This document shows positions 7,306 to 15,932 of a stretch of 36,987 bases of DNA, piece after piece (the first letter of the stretch is position 1; every line of letters begins with the position of its first letter). A program made the position numbers and the translations under genes. Origin of the DNA: an uncultured Gemmiger sp. (lineage in GTDB: Bacteria > Bacillota > Clostridia > Oscillospirales > Ruminococcaceae); assembly GCA_944388125.1 (NCBI GenBank), contig CALXHO010000019.1, forward strand, positions 1-36,987, written 5' to 3'. The notes beneath the pieces were generated by a model. It was not told where the DNA came from, ran no database searches, and saw nothing but the letters and a program-made list of their open reading frames with translations.

Positions 7306-10300
7306 TCAGTAGGTGGTGATGGTGGTGCCGGGATAGTAATGTCTGAGAATGTCCTGATAGTTCCAGCCGTTGTTGGCGTAGCCGACGGCCCCCCACTGGC
7401 TCATGCCGCAGCCGTGGCCGTAGCCGTACACATCAAAGATGAAGCAGTCGGTGCCCGCGTCATAGCTCACCGTGAAACACTGGCTGCGCAGGCTGCGGCC
7501 GTCCACGCTCTGGCGGGCCAGCAGAGTTTCCCGGAACCAGGTGCCCCGGCAGGTGGTGTTGGGGCCCTCATCGGGGCCGATCTGCATCTTGGTGACCCAG
7601 CCGTACTGGTTGGCCGACAAAATCTTGAACCAGTTGTTGGGGTCCACCCCCGACAGGTCGATGCCCAGCACATCCAGGATGCGCTGCTGTACCGTGGCGC
7701 GGGAGAAACGGGCCGTGCCCGATGTGGCGCCGCTGGTGTGCCAGTTGGTGGCAGTGGTCTCATCATAGGGGCTGTCCACGGCCTGCAGCCAGGCACGGTC
7801 GCTGCCCCACACATCCGCCGCAGAGGCCGTGCCCTTGGAGGCCGACGCAAAATAGGGCGTGAAGCAGACATTGCCGTTGTATGTAACCAGCACCCGGGCC
7901 ATCTCCTGGGCCGCAGCCGTGGCGGCGGCACCCGGTGTGGCGCCCGCCACCGACGGATACCCGCCCTGGCTCAGGATCCAGCAATGGGCCGCCACACACT
8001 GTGCCTTGTAGGCCTCGGCGGGCGCATTGGGGCCCAGCTCGTTCTGGGCGATCATGGCCAGGCAGGTTACCAGATCCATGGTCTGCTGGGTGCCGTTCAT
8101 CGTCACATTGATGGTCTCCGCCGGGGCGGAAGAACCGCCGCCGGTGCTGCCCGAGTTGTCAGTACTGCCCGAGCTGCCGGAATCCGTTCCGCCCGTGTTG
8201 GACGAGTCGCTGCCGCCCGAACCGTCCGTGCCTCCGGTACTGCTGTCCGGGCCAGGCGTGGGCGTCGGGGTCGGGGTGGAAGTGATGCTGTCCACCGAGA
8301 CGGTCTGCTCCGGCAGAGTTCCCTCCGCGCCCTGGTTCAGGTCGGACTCGGAGGCACCGGCCTCCCCTGCCTTGTCGGTCAGACCGGCCAGCAGCTGGTC
8401 GGCACTGGTGATCAGGTTATCGGTTTTCTGCTGCAGATCCTGGATGCTCTGGCTCAGATCGGTGGAGGAGGCAGCCTGGCCGGGCTGCCCCTCCTGATTG
8501 GGCTGGATATTCTCGCTGCCGGCGCCGGTCTGCTCCCCGGAGCCCGAGGCCGTCTTGGCGCGGATGGTGCTGACACCGGCGTACCACTCCAGCTGAGCCT
8601 TGAGCAGCGAGGCCGTGTCGGGCGCCTCCTGACCGGATGCCGCATACTGGGTGGCTGTGAGCAGCGGGCTCTCCTGCATCTGGATGGGAGCGGCAGCCAG
8701 CTGGGCGTTTTCATCCTCCTCGATCATGCGGCCGGTCATGCAGAAGTTGACCCCCGCCACATCGGAAGCGCCCACCAGCGTCAGGAAGCTGGAGCCGTCC
8801 TCCACATCAATGTCGGTATCATAGAGCGAGCGCATGTGCGCCCCCAGAACAAAGCTCAGGTAATCGGAGTAGGAGGACAGGTCGCCGTAAGCCGTGGGGG
8901 CAAAACCGCCTTCCTCCGCCGGGTCCTGATACCACACCGCCATGACTTTGTAGCGGTAGGTGGCATCCCCCAGGTAGAGGGTGAAGCCGGCATTGTCCCG
9001 CAGCGTCTCAATGCTGGAAAGTTCCGACAGCGAGACACTGTCCATGTTCAGTACCGTGTTGGACGGCATGGAGGACCCCAGATAGCTGGTTCCCTCGATC
9101 TGTGGCCGGGGCTCGGCGGCATCCTCCGCTGTGGCGCCCACCACGTAGACAAGCTGTCCCTCCCAGCCGGGGAAGGCCAGATAGCCCACAACGCCTTCCT
9201 TTTTCCGGCTGGCGTTGGCCAGGTATTCGGAGGCGCTCTCATCAAACTGGGCGGTGCCGTATCCCTTGGGGGAGGGCTTGCTGCCCAGATTGTTGCTGAA
9301 ATAGTACCACAGCCCCACAGCGCCCGCCGCCAGCAGCAGCAGGAAAATGACGAACACCGCCGTCATGGTCCGGCGCTGTTTGCGCTCGGTTCGTTCAATG
9401 GCCGCCAGACTGCGGTTTTTGGTGGGATCCAGCACATCGTCCGGAGAATCGGCATCGTACAGGTGCTTGGCCGCGGCCTGGAAATCCTCCAGGCTGCGGG
9501 GTTCCTGGGCATCGTCGGCCTTCTGGGCGGCACGGATGGTTTCCGGGTCCAGGGAGGCGGTGAAATCGGGCACGTCATCGTCCAGAATGGAGTGCTGGCG
9601 GGCCCGGGCCACCTCCTTGGCCGCGTCGGGGGAAATGCGCACCGTGCCGGTGGCCTGGGAGGCCGCCGGACGCTGGGGCGCAGCCGTCCGCGGCTGGGCC
9701 GAGCTGCGGGCTGCCCGGTAGGCTGCCGCCGCCTGGGCACCGCCCGTGGTAAAGGTCAGCGGCGTCTCGCCGTCGCTGTCCCCGCCCGCAGGCTGCTGGG
9801 CCGAGGCCTGGGGCCGGGGCGTTGCGGCAGTGTCCACCGGTGTCTCAAAGGTGATGGTCCCGGTGGGTGCGCCGCTGCGGGCGCCGGCGGTGACCGGCGT
9901 GCGGTTGGCGGAGTCCTTCCAGTCCTCCTCCGCTGCTGCCCAGGCGGAAGCCGCCACCGAGGCCGCATTGTCGGGAACGGGGCGCTTGGACACGGTCTTG
10001 GCCGCCTTGGTCGCAGCCCGGACCGATGCCCCCACTGCCGCTGCGGCAGCCGCCTTGGCAGCCTTGGGGATCTGGGCGGTGTTGAAGTCCAGCATGGGTT
10101 CAAAGTCCGCCTTGGTGGCGGTGTTCTTGCGGCGGCGCAGGGAGAACCGGGTGGTGTCCCCCGGCTTTTGCTGGCCCGCCTGGGAGACCAGCAGCAGCGG
10201 CCGCTCGTGACCGGGGCGGAACTGGATGGTTCCCTGGCTGAACTTGAGGCCCAGCGCGCGGCGGCGTGCCAGGTCCAGGATGTTGTTGCCGATGGCGGCG

Positions 10301-10920
10301 TCGCTCATTTCGGGGCTGACGGCACAGGCCACCGCCCCCCGCTTGTCGCACAGCAGCACAAAGGGCGCCTGGCCCACCGTGGCAGGCATATAGATGGCCG
10401 CATAGTCGGCCTGGCCCACCTGCATGGCAAGCTGGGCACGGCCTGCGGCGGCCTGCATCACATCGCCGGGGAACTTCTTGAGCAGGGCCGGCGGAGTGAT
10501 GATCTTGCGGGCGTTGGCGGCGTTGGCGTAGGTCTGGGTGCCGAAGTCAAACACAGCCTCGCTGTGATCCAGCGGCTGCAGCAGGCTGCCCAGCAGGCGG
10601 CCGGTGGTCTCGTCGGCAGCGACGATAAGGCGGCGCTTTTTGACCAGGGCATCCAGCGCGGCCTGGGCCAGGCTGATCTCCCCCATGCCGTAAAAGGCAT
10701 CGCCAAAGCGGGCACGCAGCTTCTGCGCCCATTTGTCGCAGTGCTCGTCCGCCATCGCCTGTGTGGGGGCCGATGCCTGCACGCAGACGGCAAATTCGCC
10801 GTCCCGCTCCAGCAGGCGCAGTCCCGGGCATCCATCGTCCTGCGCCGCGCGCAGAATGGCCGTGACCTCCGCCGAGGTCAGACCGAACACACGCAGGATA
10901 CGCAGTTGTGTCGACACCAT
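7306..10920 (-). CDS. CinA-like pseudoamidase / membrane segment / sortase-like / SpoIID (LytB) fusion protein
   Basis: A 1204-aa multidomain membrane protein. Residues 1-230 align along their length with residues 178-410 of the neighbouring CinA, including LRILRV~TLRVLG, LRARFGDAFYGM~LRQRLGDNAYDV and TYANAANARK~TYAEAAKTAL. The amidase motif TAESCTGG has become AADETTGR, so the catalytic Ser is Glu104. Residues 231-515 are an Ala/Pro/Thr-rich linker. A basic run (RTERKQRR) precedes one membrane segment at 519-541, giving N-in, C-out topology. Residues 560-735 resemble a class B sortase lacking His, Cys and Arg. Residues 741-935 are a Thr-Pro and Gly/Ser linker. Residues 945-1204 are a SpoIID/LytB domain with IAQNELG (catalytic Glu961 kept) and YGHGCGMSQWGA. 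GGAGG lies about 7 nt before the ATG. It is the last gene of the operon, 72 bp after cinA. SpoIID is known as a lytic transglycosylase; the role of this fusion is unknown. Confidence 0.9.
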   Translation of the reverse strand: MVSTQLRILRVFGLTSAEVTAILRAAQDDGCPGLRLLERDGEFAVCVQASAPTQAMADEHCDKWAQKLRARFGDAFYGMGEISLAQAALDALVKKRRLIVAADETTGRLLGSLLQPLDHSEAVFDFGTQTYANAANARKIITPPALLKKFPGDVMQAAAGRAQLAMQVGQADYAAIYMPATVGQAPFVLLCDKRGAVACAVSPEMSDAAIGNNILDLARRRALGLKFSQGTIQFRPGHERPLLLVSQAGQQKPGDTTRFSLRRRKNTATKADFEPMLDFNTAQIPKAAKAAAAAAVGASVRAATKAAKTVSKRPVPDNAASVAASAWAAAEEDWKDSANRTPVTAGARSGAPTGTITFETPVDTAATPRPQASAQQPAGGDSDGETPLTFTTGGAQAAAAYRAARSSAQPRTAAPQRPAASQATGTVRISPDAAKEVARARQHSILDDDVPDFTASLDPETIRAAQKADDAQEPRSLEDFQAAAKHLYDADSPDDVLDPTKNRSLAAIERTERKQRRTMTAVFVIFLLLLAAGAVGLWYYFSNNLGSKPSPKGYGTAQFDESASEYLANASRKKEGVVGYLAFPGWEGQLVYVVGATAEDAAEPRPQIEGTSYLGSSMPSNTVLNMDSVSLSELSSIETLRDNAGFTLYLGDATYRYKVMAVWYQDPAEEGGFAPTAYGDLSSYSDYLSFVLGAHMRSLYDTDIDVEDGSSFLTLVGASDVAGVNFCMTGRMIEEDENAQLAAAPIQMQESPLLTATQYAASGQEAPDTASLLKAQLEWYAGVSTIRAKTASGSGEQTGAGSENIQPNQEGQPGQAASSTDLSQSIQDLQQKTDNLITSADQLLAGLTDKAGEAGASESDLNQGAEGTLPEQTVSVDSITSTPTPTPTPGPDSSTGGTDGSGGSDSSNTGGTDSGSSGSTDNSGSTGGGSSAPAETINVTMNGTQQTMDLVTCLAMIAQNELGPNAPAEAYKAQCVAAHCWILSQGGYPSVAGATPGAAATAAAQEMARVLVTYNGNVCFTPYFASASKGTASAADVWGSDRAWLQAVDSPYDETTATNWHTSGATSGTARFSRATVQQRILDVLGIDLSGVDPNNWFKILSANQYGWVTKMQIGPDEGPNTTCRGTWFRETLLARQSVDGRSLRSQCFTVSYDAGTDCFIFDVYGYGHGCGMSQWGAVGYANNGWNYQDILRHYYPGTTITTY

Positions 10921-10992
10921 GGTAACACCTCCAAAGTCCTTTGCTTGGGTCGTAACATCCGCCGCATCCGGCGGCAGACGGGAAACATCCTC

Positions 10993-12300
10993 TCAGAAAT
11001 CCAGCGCCTCGGGATGGTCGAGGCAGTCGGATGTGGTCAGCACCGCGTCGGGCACATCCAGCCCCAGGGCCATCCGGCGCAGCATGTCCAGAGCATACAT
11101 GGCGGCGCGGGTGCGGATGATGGCCCGCTCCCGGTAGCTGCCCAGGGTCAGGCGCATGACCCAGACCTTGCCGCTGCGCACATCGGTGCCGCCCAGATAA
11201 ACGGTGCCCACCGGTTTGCCGGGAAGTGCCCCGCCGGGGCCCGCTATGCCGGTGATGCCCACCGCCAGCTCGGCGCCGGAGGCACGCTGTGCCCCCAGGG
11301 CCATGGCCGCGGCCACCGGCCCCGACACCACATTGAAGCGCTCGATCATGGCGGGATCCACCCCCAGCAGGGCAGTCTTGGCGGCCTCGGCATAGGTGAC
11401 GAAACCGTAGCCGAACACCTCGCTGGAGCCGGGGACGTTGGTAAGCTTTTCGGCAATGAGACCGCCGGTGCAGCTTTCCGCCGTGGAGGCATGAAGTCCC
11501 TTCTCCCGCAGGGTGCGGACGACGGTGTATTCCAGTCCCGGCACATCCACATCGTAGGCATTGTCCCCCAGACGCTGGCGCAGACGGGCCACCGCAGCGT
11601 CGCAGGCGGCCTCGGCACTGGCCTCGTCGGGTTCCCGGGCAGTGACGCGGATCTCGCTCTCCCCCACCTTGCAGTAGATGGCCACTGTGGGGTTATTGCT
11701 CTCAAACAGATCCCCCACCTTGGAGGCGATGCTGCTCTCGCCGCCCAGCACCCGCAGCGTCCGGCTGCGGATGGTGCAGTTCTGCCCCGCTTCCAGCTTG
11801 GGGCGGACCTGCTCGGTCCACATGGCTTTCATCTCCCGGGGGACGCCCGGCATCAGCACGGCGCAGTGGCCGTTCTCATCCTCGAACCAGGCGCCGGGCG
11901 CCGTGCCGTGGGCGTTGGGCAGTTTATGGCCTTTCACCGGCACCATGGCCTGCTTGCGGTTGTTGGGGGTAGGCTGGCGGTTGATGCGGGCAAAAAAGTC
12001 CACGATCTTCTGCCATTCTTCCTCGTCAAACTGCAGCGTGTCCCCGAAGGCCTCGGCTACCGTCTCCTTGGTCAGGTCGTCCTCGGTGGGGCCGAGCCCG
12101 CCCGAAAAGACCAGCAGCTCACTGCGTTCCTTCGCCTCCCGGACCAGGTCCCGCAGCCGCTGGACATTATCCCCGACGACATGCTGATGCAGCACACTGA
12201 TGCCCAGCTCGGCCAGTTCCCGGCTGAGAAACTGCGCGTTGGTGTTGACAATGTCCCCCAGCAGCAGTTCGGTGCCCACACAAATGATTTCGGCGTTCAA
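10993..12300 (-). CDS. cinA: CinA family protein, nicotinamide-nucleotide amidohydrolase
   Basis: Bifunctional-type CinA, 435 aa, acting on NMN (deamidation, NAD recycling); the N-terminal domain in the family hydrolyses ADP-ribose-type substrates. Residues 1-170 are the MoaB-like domain (EIICVGTELLLGDIVNTNAQ, FSGGLGPTEDDLTKE, LMPGVPREMK). Residues 178-255 are the KH-like middle domain. Residues 256-410 are the amidase with TAESCTGG (catalytic Ser276), SEVFGYGFVTY and GITGIAGPGG. All key residues are present. The start is a TTG (12298-12300) giving MNAEIICVG, with GGGAGG about 10 nt upstream that overlaps the thiI stop region. The gap to thiI is 18 bp. The next gene downstream encodes a degenerate copy of its middle and C-terminal domains. 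Confidence 0.96.
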   Translation of the reverse strand: MNAEIICVGTELLLGDIVNTNAQFLSRELAELGISVLHQHVVGDNVQRLRDLVREAKERSELLVFSGGLGPTEDDLTKETVAEAFGDTLQFDEEEWQKIVDFFARINRQPTPNNRKQAMVPVKGHKLPNAHGTAPGAWFEDENGHCAVLMPGVPREMKAMWTEQVRPKLEAGQNCTIRSRTLRVLGGESSIASKVGDLFESNNPTVAIYCKVGESEIRVTAREPDEASAEAACDAAVARLRQRLGDNAYDVDVPGLEYTVVRTLREKGLHASTAESCTGGLIAEKLTNVPGSSEVFGYGFVTYAEAAKTALLGVDPAMIERFNVVSGPVAAAMALGAQRASGAELAVGITGIAGPGGALPGKPVGTVYLGGTDVRSGKVWVMRLTLGSYRERAIIRTRAAMYALDMLRRMALGLDVPDAVLTTSDCLDHPEALDF

Positions 12301-12318
12301 ATTCCGTCCGCCTCCCTC

Positions 12319-13512
12319 TCAGAATTCCGGTTCGCCCCCGATATGAATGGGGATCTTTTCCACATTGGCGGCCGCTTCCGCTTCCAGCTCCTCCAGCCCG
12401 GGCATGGCGGCCTCGGCTGCCTCGATCTCCTCGAGAGAGGGCCGGGTCTTGGGGTGCGGCGGGGTGAAGATGGTGCAGCAATCCTCATAAGGCTCGATGG
12501 AAGTCTCAAAGGTGCCGATCTCCCGGGAACGGGCGATGATCTCGGTCTTGTCCATGCCGATGCAGGGACGCAGCACCGGCAGGCTCTGGGCCGCATCGGT
12601 GCAGGCCAGGGCGGGCAGCGTCTGGCTGGCCACCTGGGCCAGGCTCTCACCGGTGACGAGGGCCTCCATGCCGGTGGTCTCCGCCACCCGCTTGGCGATG
12701 CGCAGCATGCTGCGGCGCATCAGGACGGTGAACAGCACATCGGGGGCGTTGTCCCGGATATACTCCTGGGGCTTGGTGTAGGGCACCACAAACAGCACGC
12801 AGTTGCCGGTGTACTCACTGATGAGCCGGGCCAGAGACACCACCTTGAGCTTGGCCCGCAGGCTGGTGTAGGGCGGCGAGGCAAAGTGGATGTGATGCAG
12901 CGCCAGACCACGCCGGGCCATGCACCAGGCCGCCACGGGGCTGTCGATGCCGCCGGACAGCAGGTTGAGGGCGCGGCCGCTGGTGCCCACAGGCAGGCCG
13001 CCTGCGCCGGGGACCTTGGGGCCGTGGATGTAGGCGCCGAAGTCCCGGATCTCCACCATGATCTCCAGCTGGGGGTTGTGGACATCCACCCGCAGATAGG
13101 GGTGCTTGGACAGCAGATAGGCGCCCAGTTCCCGGCAGAGTTCGGGGCTCTTCATGGGATAGGTCTTGTCCGAGCGCTTGGCCTCCACCTTGAAGGTCTT
13201 GATGCCCCGCAGCGTCTGGCCCAGATAGGCCTCGGCGGTGGCGCAGATGCTGTCGAAGTCCTTGTCGCAGACGGCGGCACGGCTGAGCTTGACGATGCCG
13301 AAGATCTTGGAAATGCGGCGGAAGGCCTCGTCCATGTCGATGTCGTCGGACAAAGGCTGGATGAAAACGGTGCTCTGGGCCTGGCGGATCTTGAACTCGC
13401 CCAGGTCGGCAAGGCGGTGGCGGATGGCTTTGTTCAGCTTTGCCTCAAAGGTTCCGCGGTTGAGGCCTTTCAGGGTCATTTCGCCCTGGTAAGCCAGGAT
13501 GATCTCTTTCAT
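12319..13512 (-). CDS. thiI: tRNA 4-thiouridine synthase / thiamine sulfur transferase ThiI
   Basis: Cytoplasmic enzyme that adenylates U8 of tRNA and inserts sulfur from a cysteine desulfurase; in many bacteria it also supplies sulfur for the thiamine thiazole ring. The protein is 397 aa. The N-terminal ferredoxin-like and THUMP domains (about 1-165) lead to a PP-loop ATPase with LLSGGIDSPVA (PP-loop at 186-192). The SIEPYEDCCTIF segment carries conserved cysteines. There is no C-terminal rhodanese domain, as is usual for Firmicutes ThiI. The start is the ATG at 13512 (MKEIILAYQGEMTLKG), preceded by a weak AAAGG; a TTG nine bases upstream adds MPI only. The desulfurase gene lies directly upstream, 40 bp away, the same pairing as nifZ-thiI in Bacillus. 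Confidence 0.97.
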   Translation of the reverse strand: MKEIILAYQGEMTLKGLNRGTFEAKLNKAIRHRLADLGEFKIRQAQSTVFIQPLSDDIDMDEAFRRISKIFGIVKLSRAAVCDKDFDSICATAEAYLGQTLRGIKTFKVEAKRSDKTYPMKSPELCRELGAYLLSKHPYLRVDVHNPQLEIMVEIRDFGAYIHGPKVPGAGGLPVGTSGRALNLLSGGIDSPVAAWCMARRGLALHHIHFASPPYTSLRAKLKVVSLARLISEYTGNCVLFVVPYTKPQEYIRDNAPDVLFTVLMRRSMLRIAKRVAETTGMEALVTGESLAQVASQTLPALACTDAAQSLPVLRPCIGMDKTEIIARSREIGTFETSIEPYEDCCTIFTPPHPKTRPSLEEIEAAEAAMPGLEELEAEAAANVEKIPIHIGGEPEF

Positions 13513-13552
13513 AATTGGCAACTACCTTTTCTTTTATGTGTAATAGGGTGGT

Positions 13553-14689
13553 TCAGATATGCTGAAGTTCCTGCATACCGGCGCGCAGGCCCGCCAGCAG
13601 GGCGTCCACATCGACCTCGTCGTTGTCGGCGCAGAAGCTCACCCGCAGCGCCGTGGCGATGGCGGTCCCGTCACAGCCCATGGCCTGCAGGGTATGGCTG
13701 GGTTCGCCCTTGTCGCAGGCGCTGCCCCCTGAGACGTAAATTTTGCGGTCGCTCAGGTAGGTAATGAAGGTCTGGCTGTTGACGCAGTTGGTGGAGAAGT
13801 TGAGCACTTCCGGCACGGCGCCCTCGGGGGAATGGATGGTCACCCCGGGCAGTTCGGCCAGGCCCGCCCGCAGCCGGGCGTTGAGGGCGGCGGCTGCTCT
13901 GGCGTTGGCTGCGATCTTTTTGGCACCCTGCTCCGCCGCCACGCCCAGGCCCACCGCGTAGGGCAGGTTCTCGGTGCCGGGGCGGATGCCCCGCTCCTGA
14001 TGCCCGCCCAAGTAGGGCGGCACCAGATGCTGGCGCTGGTTCTCACACAGGTACAAAGCGCCGATGCCCTTGGGGGCATGGACCTTGTGGCCCGACACCG
14101 CCAGGGTATCCACGTGGGAGAGGGTCTTCATGTTGAGGGGGATGCGCAGCCACGCCTGCACCGCATCCACATGGACGGCGGTGCGGCTGTTTTTGGCCTT
14201 GACCCCGTCGGAAAAGCGCTTGATGTCCTGCAGGGCCCCCGTCTCATTGTTGACGGCCATGCAGCAGGCCAGCACGGTGTTTTTGTCCACATTCAGATGG
14301 CCGTCGGCTTCGGGCAGGATCTCCACCACCTCAAATCCCTGGTCCTTCAGGGCGCGGATGGGGCGCTGGACGCTGGGATGTTCAAACCCGGTGACCACGA
14401 TCCGGTTGCCCCAGGCCCTGCGGGCCATGGCGGCGCCCAGAATGGCAAGGTTGTTGCTCTCGCTGCCGCAGGCGGTGAAGTAGATCTCTTTGGCGGCACA
14501 GCCCAGACTGCGGGCGACCTTGCCCCGGGCGGAGGCCAGCTGCTGTTCGGCCAGGATGGCCGGCTCATACAGGCTGGACGGATTGGCCCAGCTGTTGCGC
14601 ACTGCCCGGTCGATGGCATCCGCCACCGCCGGGTCCACCATGGTGGTGGCGGCGTTGTCCAGATAGTGCAGTTCGGCGTTTGTTCGCAT
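13553..14689 (-). CDS. Cysteine desulfurase, NifS/IscS-type partner of ThiI
   Basis: PLP enzyme that takes sulfur from cysteine and hands it to acceptors as a persulfide. The protein is 378 aa. It begins YLDNAATTMVDPAV, has the GSESNNLAI cofactor loop, EHPS with His104, the PLP lysine Lys202 in VSGHKVHAPKG, RPGTENLP, and the active-site Cys325 in SGGSACDKGEPSH. The start at 14689 (MRTNAELHYL) has AGAGG upstream; an apparent 64-residue extension to 14881 lacks homology and covers the promoter. It is the first gene of desulfurase-thiI-cinA-fusion and fits the dedicated desulfurase (NifZ-like in Bacillus) for tRNA thiolation. No SUF or ISC scaffold gene is nearby. Confidence 0.94.
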   Translation of the reverse strand: MRTNAELHYLDNAATTMVDPAVADAIDRAVRNSWANPSSLYEPAILAEQQLASARGKVARSLGCAAKEIYFTACGSESNNLAILGAAMARRAWGNRIVVTGFEHPSVQRPIRALKDQGFEVVEILPEADGHLNVDKNTVLACCMAVNNETGALQDIKRFSDGVKAKNSRTAVHVDAVQAWLRIPLNMKTLSHVDTLAVSGHKVHAPKGIGALYLCENQRQHLVPPYLGGHQERGIRPGTENLPYAVGLGVAAEQGAKKIAANARAAAALNARLRAGLAELPGVTIHSPEGAVPEVLNFSTNCVNSQTFITYLSDRKIYVSGGSACDKGEPSHTLQAMGCDGTAIATALRVSFCADNDEVDVDALLAGLRAGMQELQHI

Positions 14690-14785
14690 ACCTTGCGGTT
14701 CCTCTTTTCCCCTCGATTGTGCCGGGTCCCGCCCGGGGCGGATGTGCTTCCGGCACTTAAAAATGTACAAACCAATACAGAATAG

Positions 14786-14814
14786 ATTATACACGGTTGC
14801 CGGGGCAAACACAA
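14786..14814 (-). promoter_or_regulatory. Promoter of the desulfurase-thiI-cinA-fusion operon
   Basis: On the minus strand a perfect TATAAT (14786-14791) with TTGTGT (14809-14814) 17 bp upstream. The -35 is weak, and the leader before the start is about 90 nt. Confidence 0.65.
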
Positions 14815-14848
14815 GGACACCCCACAGGAAAAATGTCGCCTGCCGTAC

Positions 14849-14896
14849 AAAAAGCCCGCCGCAGTGCAGGGGAATCCCCATGGCACCGCGGCGGGC
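14849..14896 (-). terminator. Intrinsic terminator of the aldo/keto reductase gene
   Basis: A 9-bp perfect stem GCCCGCCGC / GCGGCGGGC (14854-14862 with 14888-14896), with an inner GGGGA/TCCCC pairing, is followed on the minus strand by TTTTT. It lies just after the stop of the 14919-15932 gene. Confidence 0.9.
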
Positions 14897-14918
14897 GGGA
14901 AATTGTGGAAAATGCAGA

Positions 14919-15932
14919 TCACTCGCCGAAGTCGGCGGCGACCTTTTTCAGCATCTGACGGATGGGCAGCTGGTAGGGGCAGCGGGTCTCGCAGGCACCG
15001 CACTCCACGCAGGCACTGGCCTTGACCTTGAGGGTGGCGTAGCGTTCCCGGGCCCAGCCTTCCAGGCCGTAGCGGTCCAGATACCCGTGGAAGAGGAAGC
15101 AGCTGGGGATCTGGATGCCCACGGTGCAGGGGGCGCAGTAGTTGCAGCGGCGGCAGAACTGGGTGCCCAGAGCATGGCGGACTTCCTCGCAGCGGGCAAG
15201 CTCCTCCTGGGTGAGGGGGCTGGTGTCGGCGGCGGCCTCGATGTTCTGGGACAGTTCCTCGGGGGCGGCCATGCCGGGGATGGCAACGGTCACGTTGGGG
15301 TTGCTCAGCACATAGCGCACGGCAAGACGGCCGTCCTCCAGTGCGCCGCCGGCCAGGGGCTTCATGGCGATGAAGCCCCTGCCAGACGCCACACACCGGG
15401 CCATGAGGTCGGCGCCCTGCTGCTCCACAATGTTGTAGGGGAACATGACCGTCTCGATGTCGGGGCAGTCGAGGGCCTTCTCAAAGGTGGCGGCCAGGTG
15501 GGCGGTGATGCCGATGTGTCCCACCATCCCCGCTGCCTTGGCGGCCTTGAGGGCTTCCATGGCGCCGCCGGGGGCCAGGATCTTGTCAAAGTCCGCCGGG
15601 CTGGGGTTGTGGAACTGGTAGAGTTCGATATGGTCGGTGCGGAGGTTTTTCAGGCTGGTGGCCAGCTCCTTCTCCATGTCCTCTTTGGTCAGGGCGCGGC
15701 ACTTGGTGGCCAGAACGAACTGGTCCCGCAGACCGCTCTCCTCCAGGGCCTGACCGATCCACTCCTCACTGACGGTATAGCCGCGGGCCGTGTCGATGTA
15801 ATTGATGCCCGCCTTGTGGGCGGCTTCCAGCAGGGCGCGGGTGCCCGGCTGGTCGATGCGCTGGATGGGAATGCCGCCGAAACCCAGGCGGGAAATCTTG
15901 AGCCCGGTGCTGCCCAGCATGACATACTGCAT
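14919..15932 (-). CDS. Aldo/keto reductase with C-terminal ferredoxin-like [4Fe-4S] domain
   Basis: Predicted cytoplasmic oxidoreductase, 337 aa. Residues 1-250 are the aldo/keto reductase barrel starting MQYVMLGSTGLKISRLGFGG, with the catalytic set Asp47 and Tyr52 (IDTARGY), Lys77 (ATKCRA) and His108 (YQFHNP). Residues 255-325 carry two cysteine clusters, C260-x2-C263-x2-C266-x2-C269 and C308-x2-C311-x2-C314-x3-C318-P, the second a classic [4Fe-4S] signature. This subgroup is common in anaerobic Clostridia; the natural substrate is not known. GGGAGG lies 8 nt before the ATG. It is a single-gene unit with its own promoter and terminator, placed between the sulfur operon and the divergent proline operon. 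Confidence 0.93.
   Translation of the reverse strand: MQYVMLGSTGLKISRLGFGGIPIQRIDQPGTRALLEAAHKAGINYIDTARGYTVSEEWIGQALEESGLRDQFVLATKCRALTKEDMEKELATSLKNLRTDHIELYQFHNPSPADFDKILAPGGAMEALKAAKAAGMVGHIGITAHLAATFEKALDCPDIETVMFPYNIVEQQGADLMARCVASGRGFIAMKPLAGGALEDGRLAVRYVLSNPNVTVAIPGMAAPEELSQNIEAAADTSPLTQEELARCEEVRHALGTQFCRRCNYCAPCTVGIQIPSCFLFHGYLDRYGLEGWARERYATLKVKASACVECGACETRCPYQLPIRQMLKKVAADFGE

Noticed and set aside
7306-10920. The 1204-aa frame as an artefact joining two genes
   Set aside because: The frame is uninterrupted, the codon use is uniform, and the linker, membrane segment and domain order are coherent. No internal ribosome binding site and start suggest a split gene.
7339-13764. A 2141-codon open frame on the plus strand opposite the fusion, cinA and thiI
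   Set aside because: It is an antisense shadow created by GC-rich codon use. It crosses several real genes with clear domains, has low-complexity Gly/Ala/His composition and no plausible start signal.
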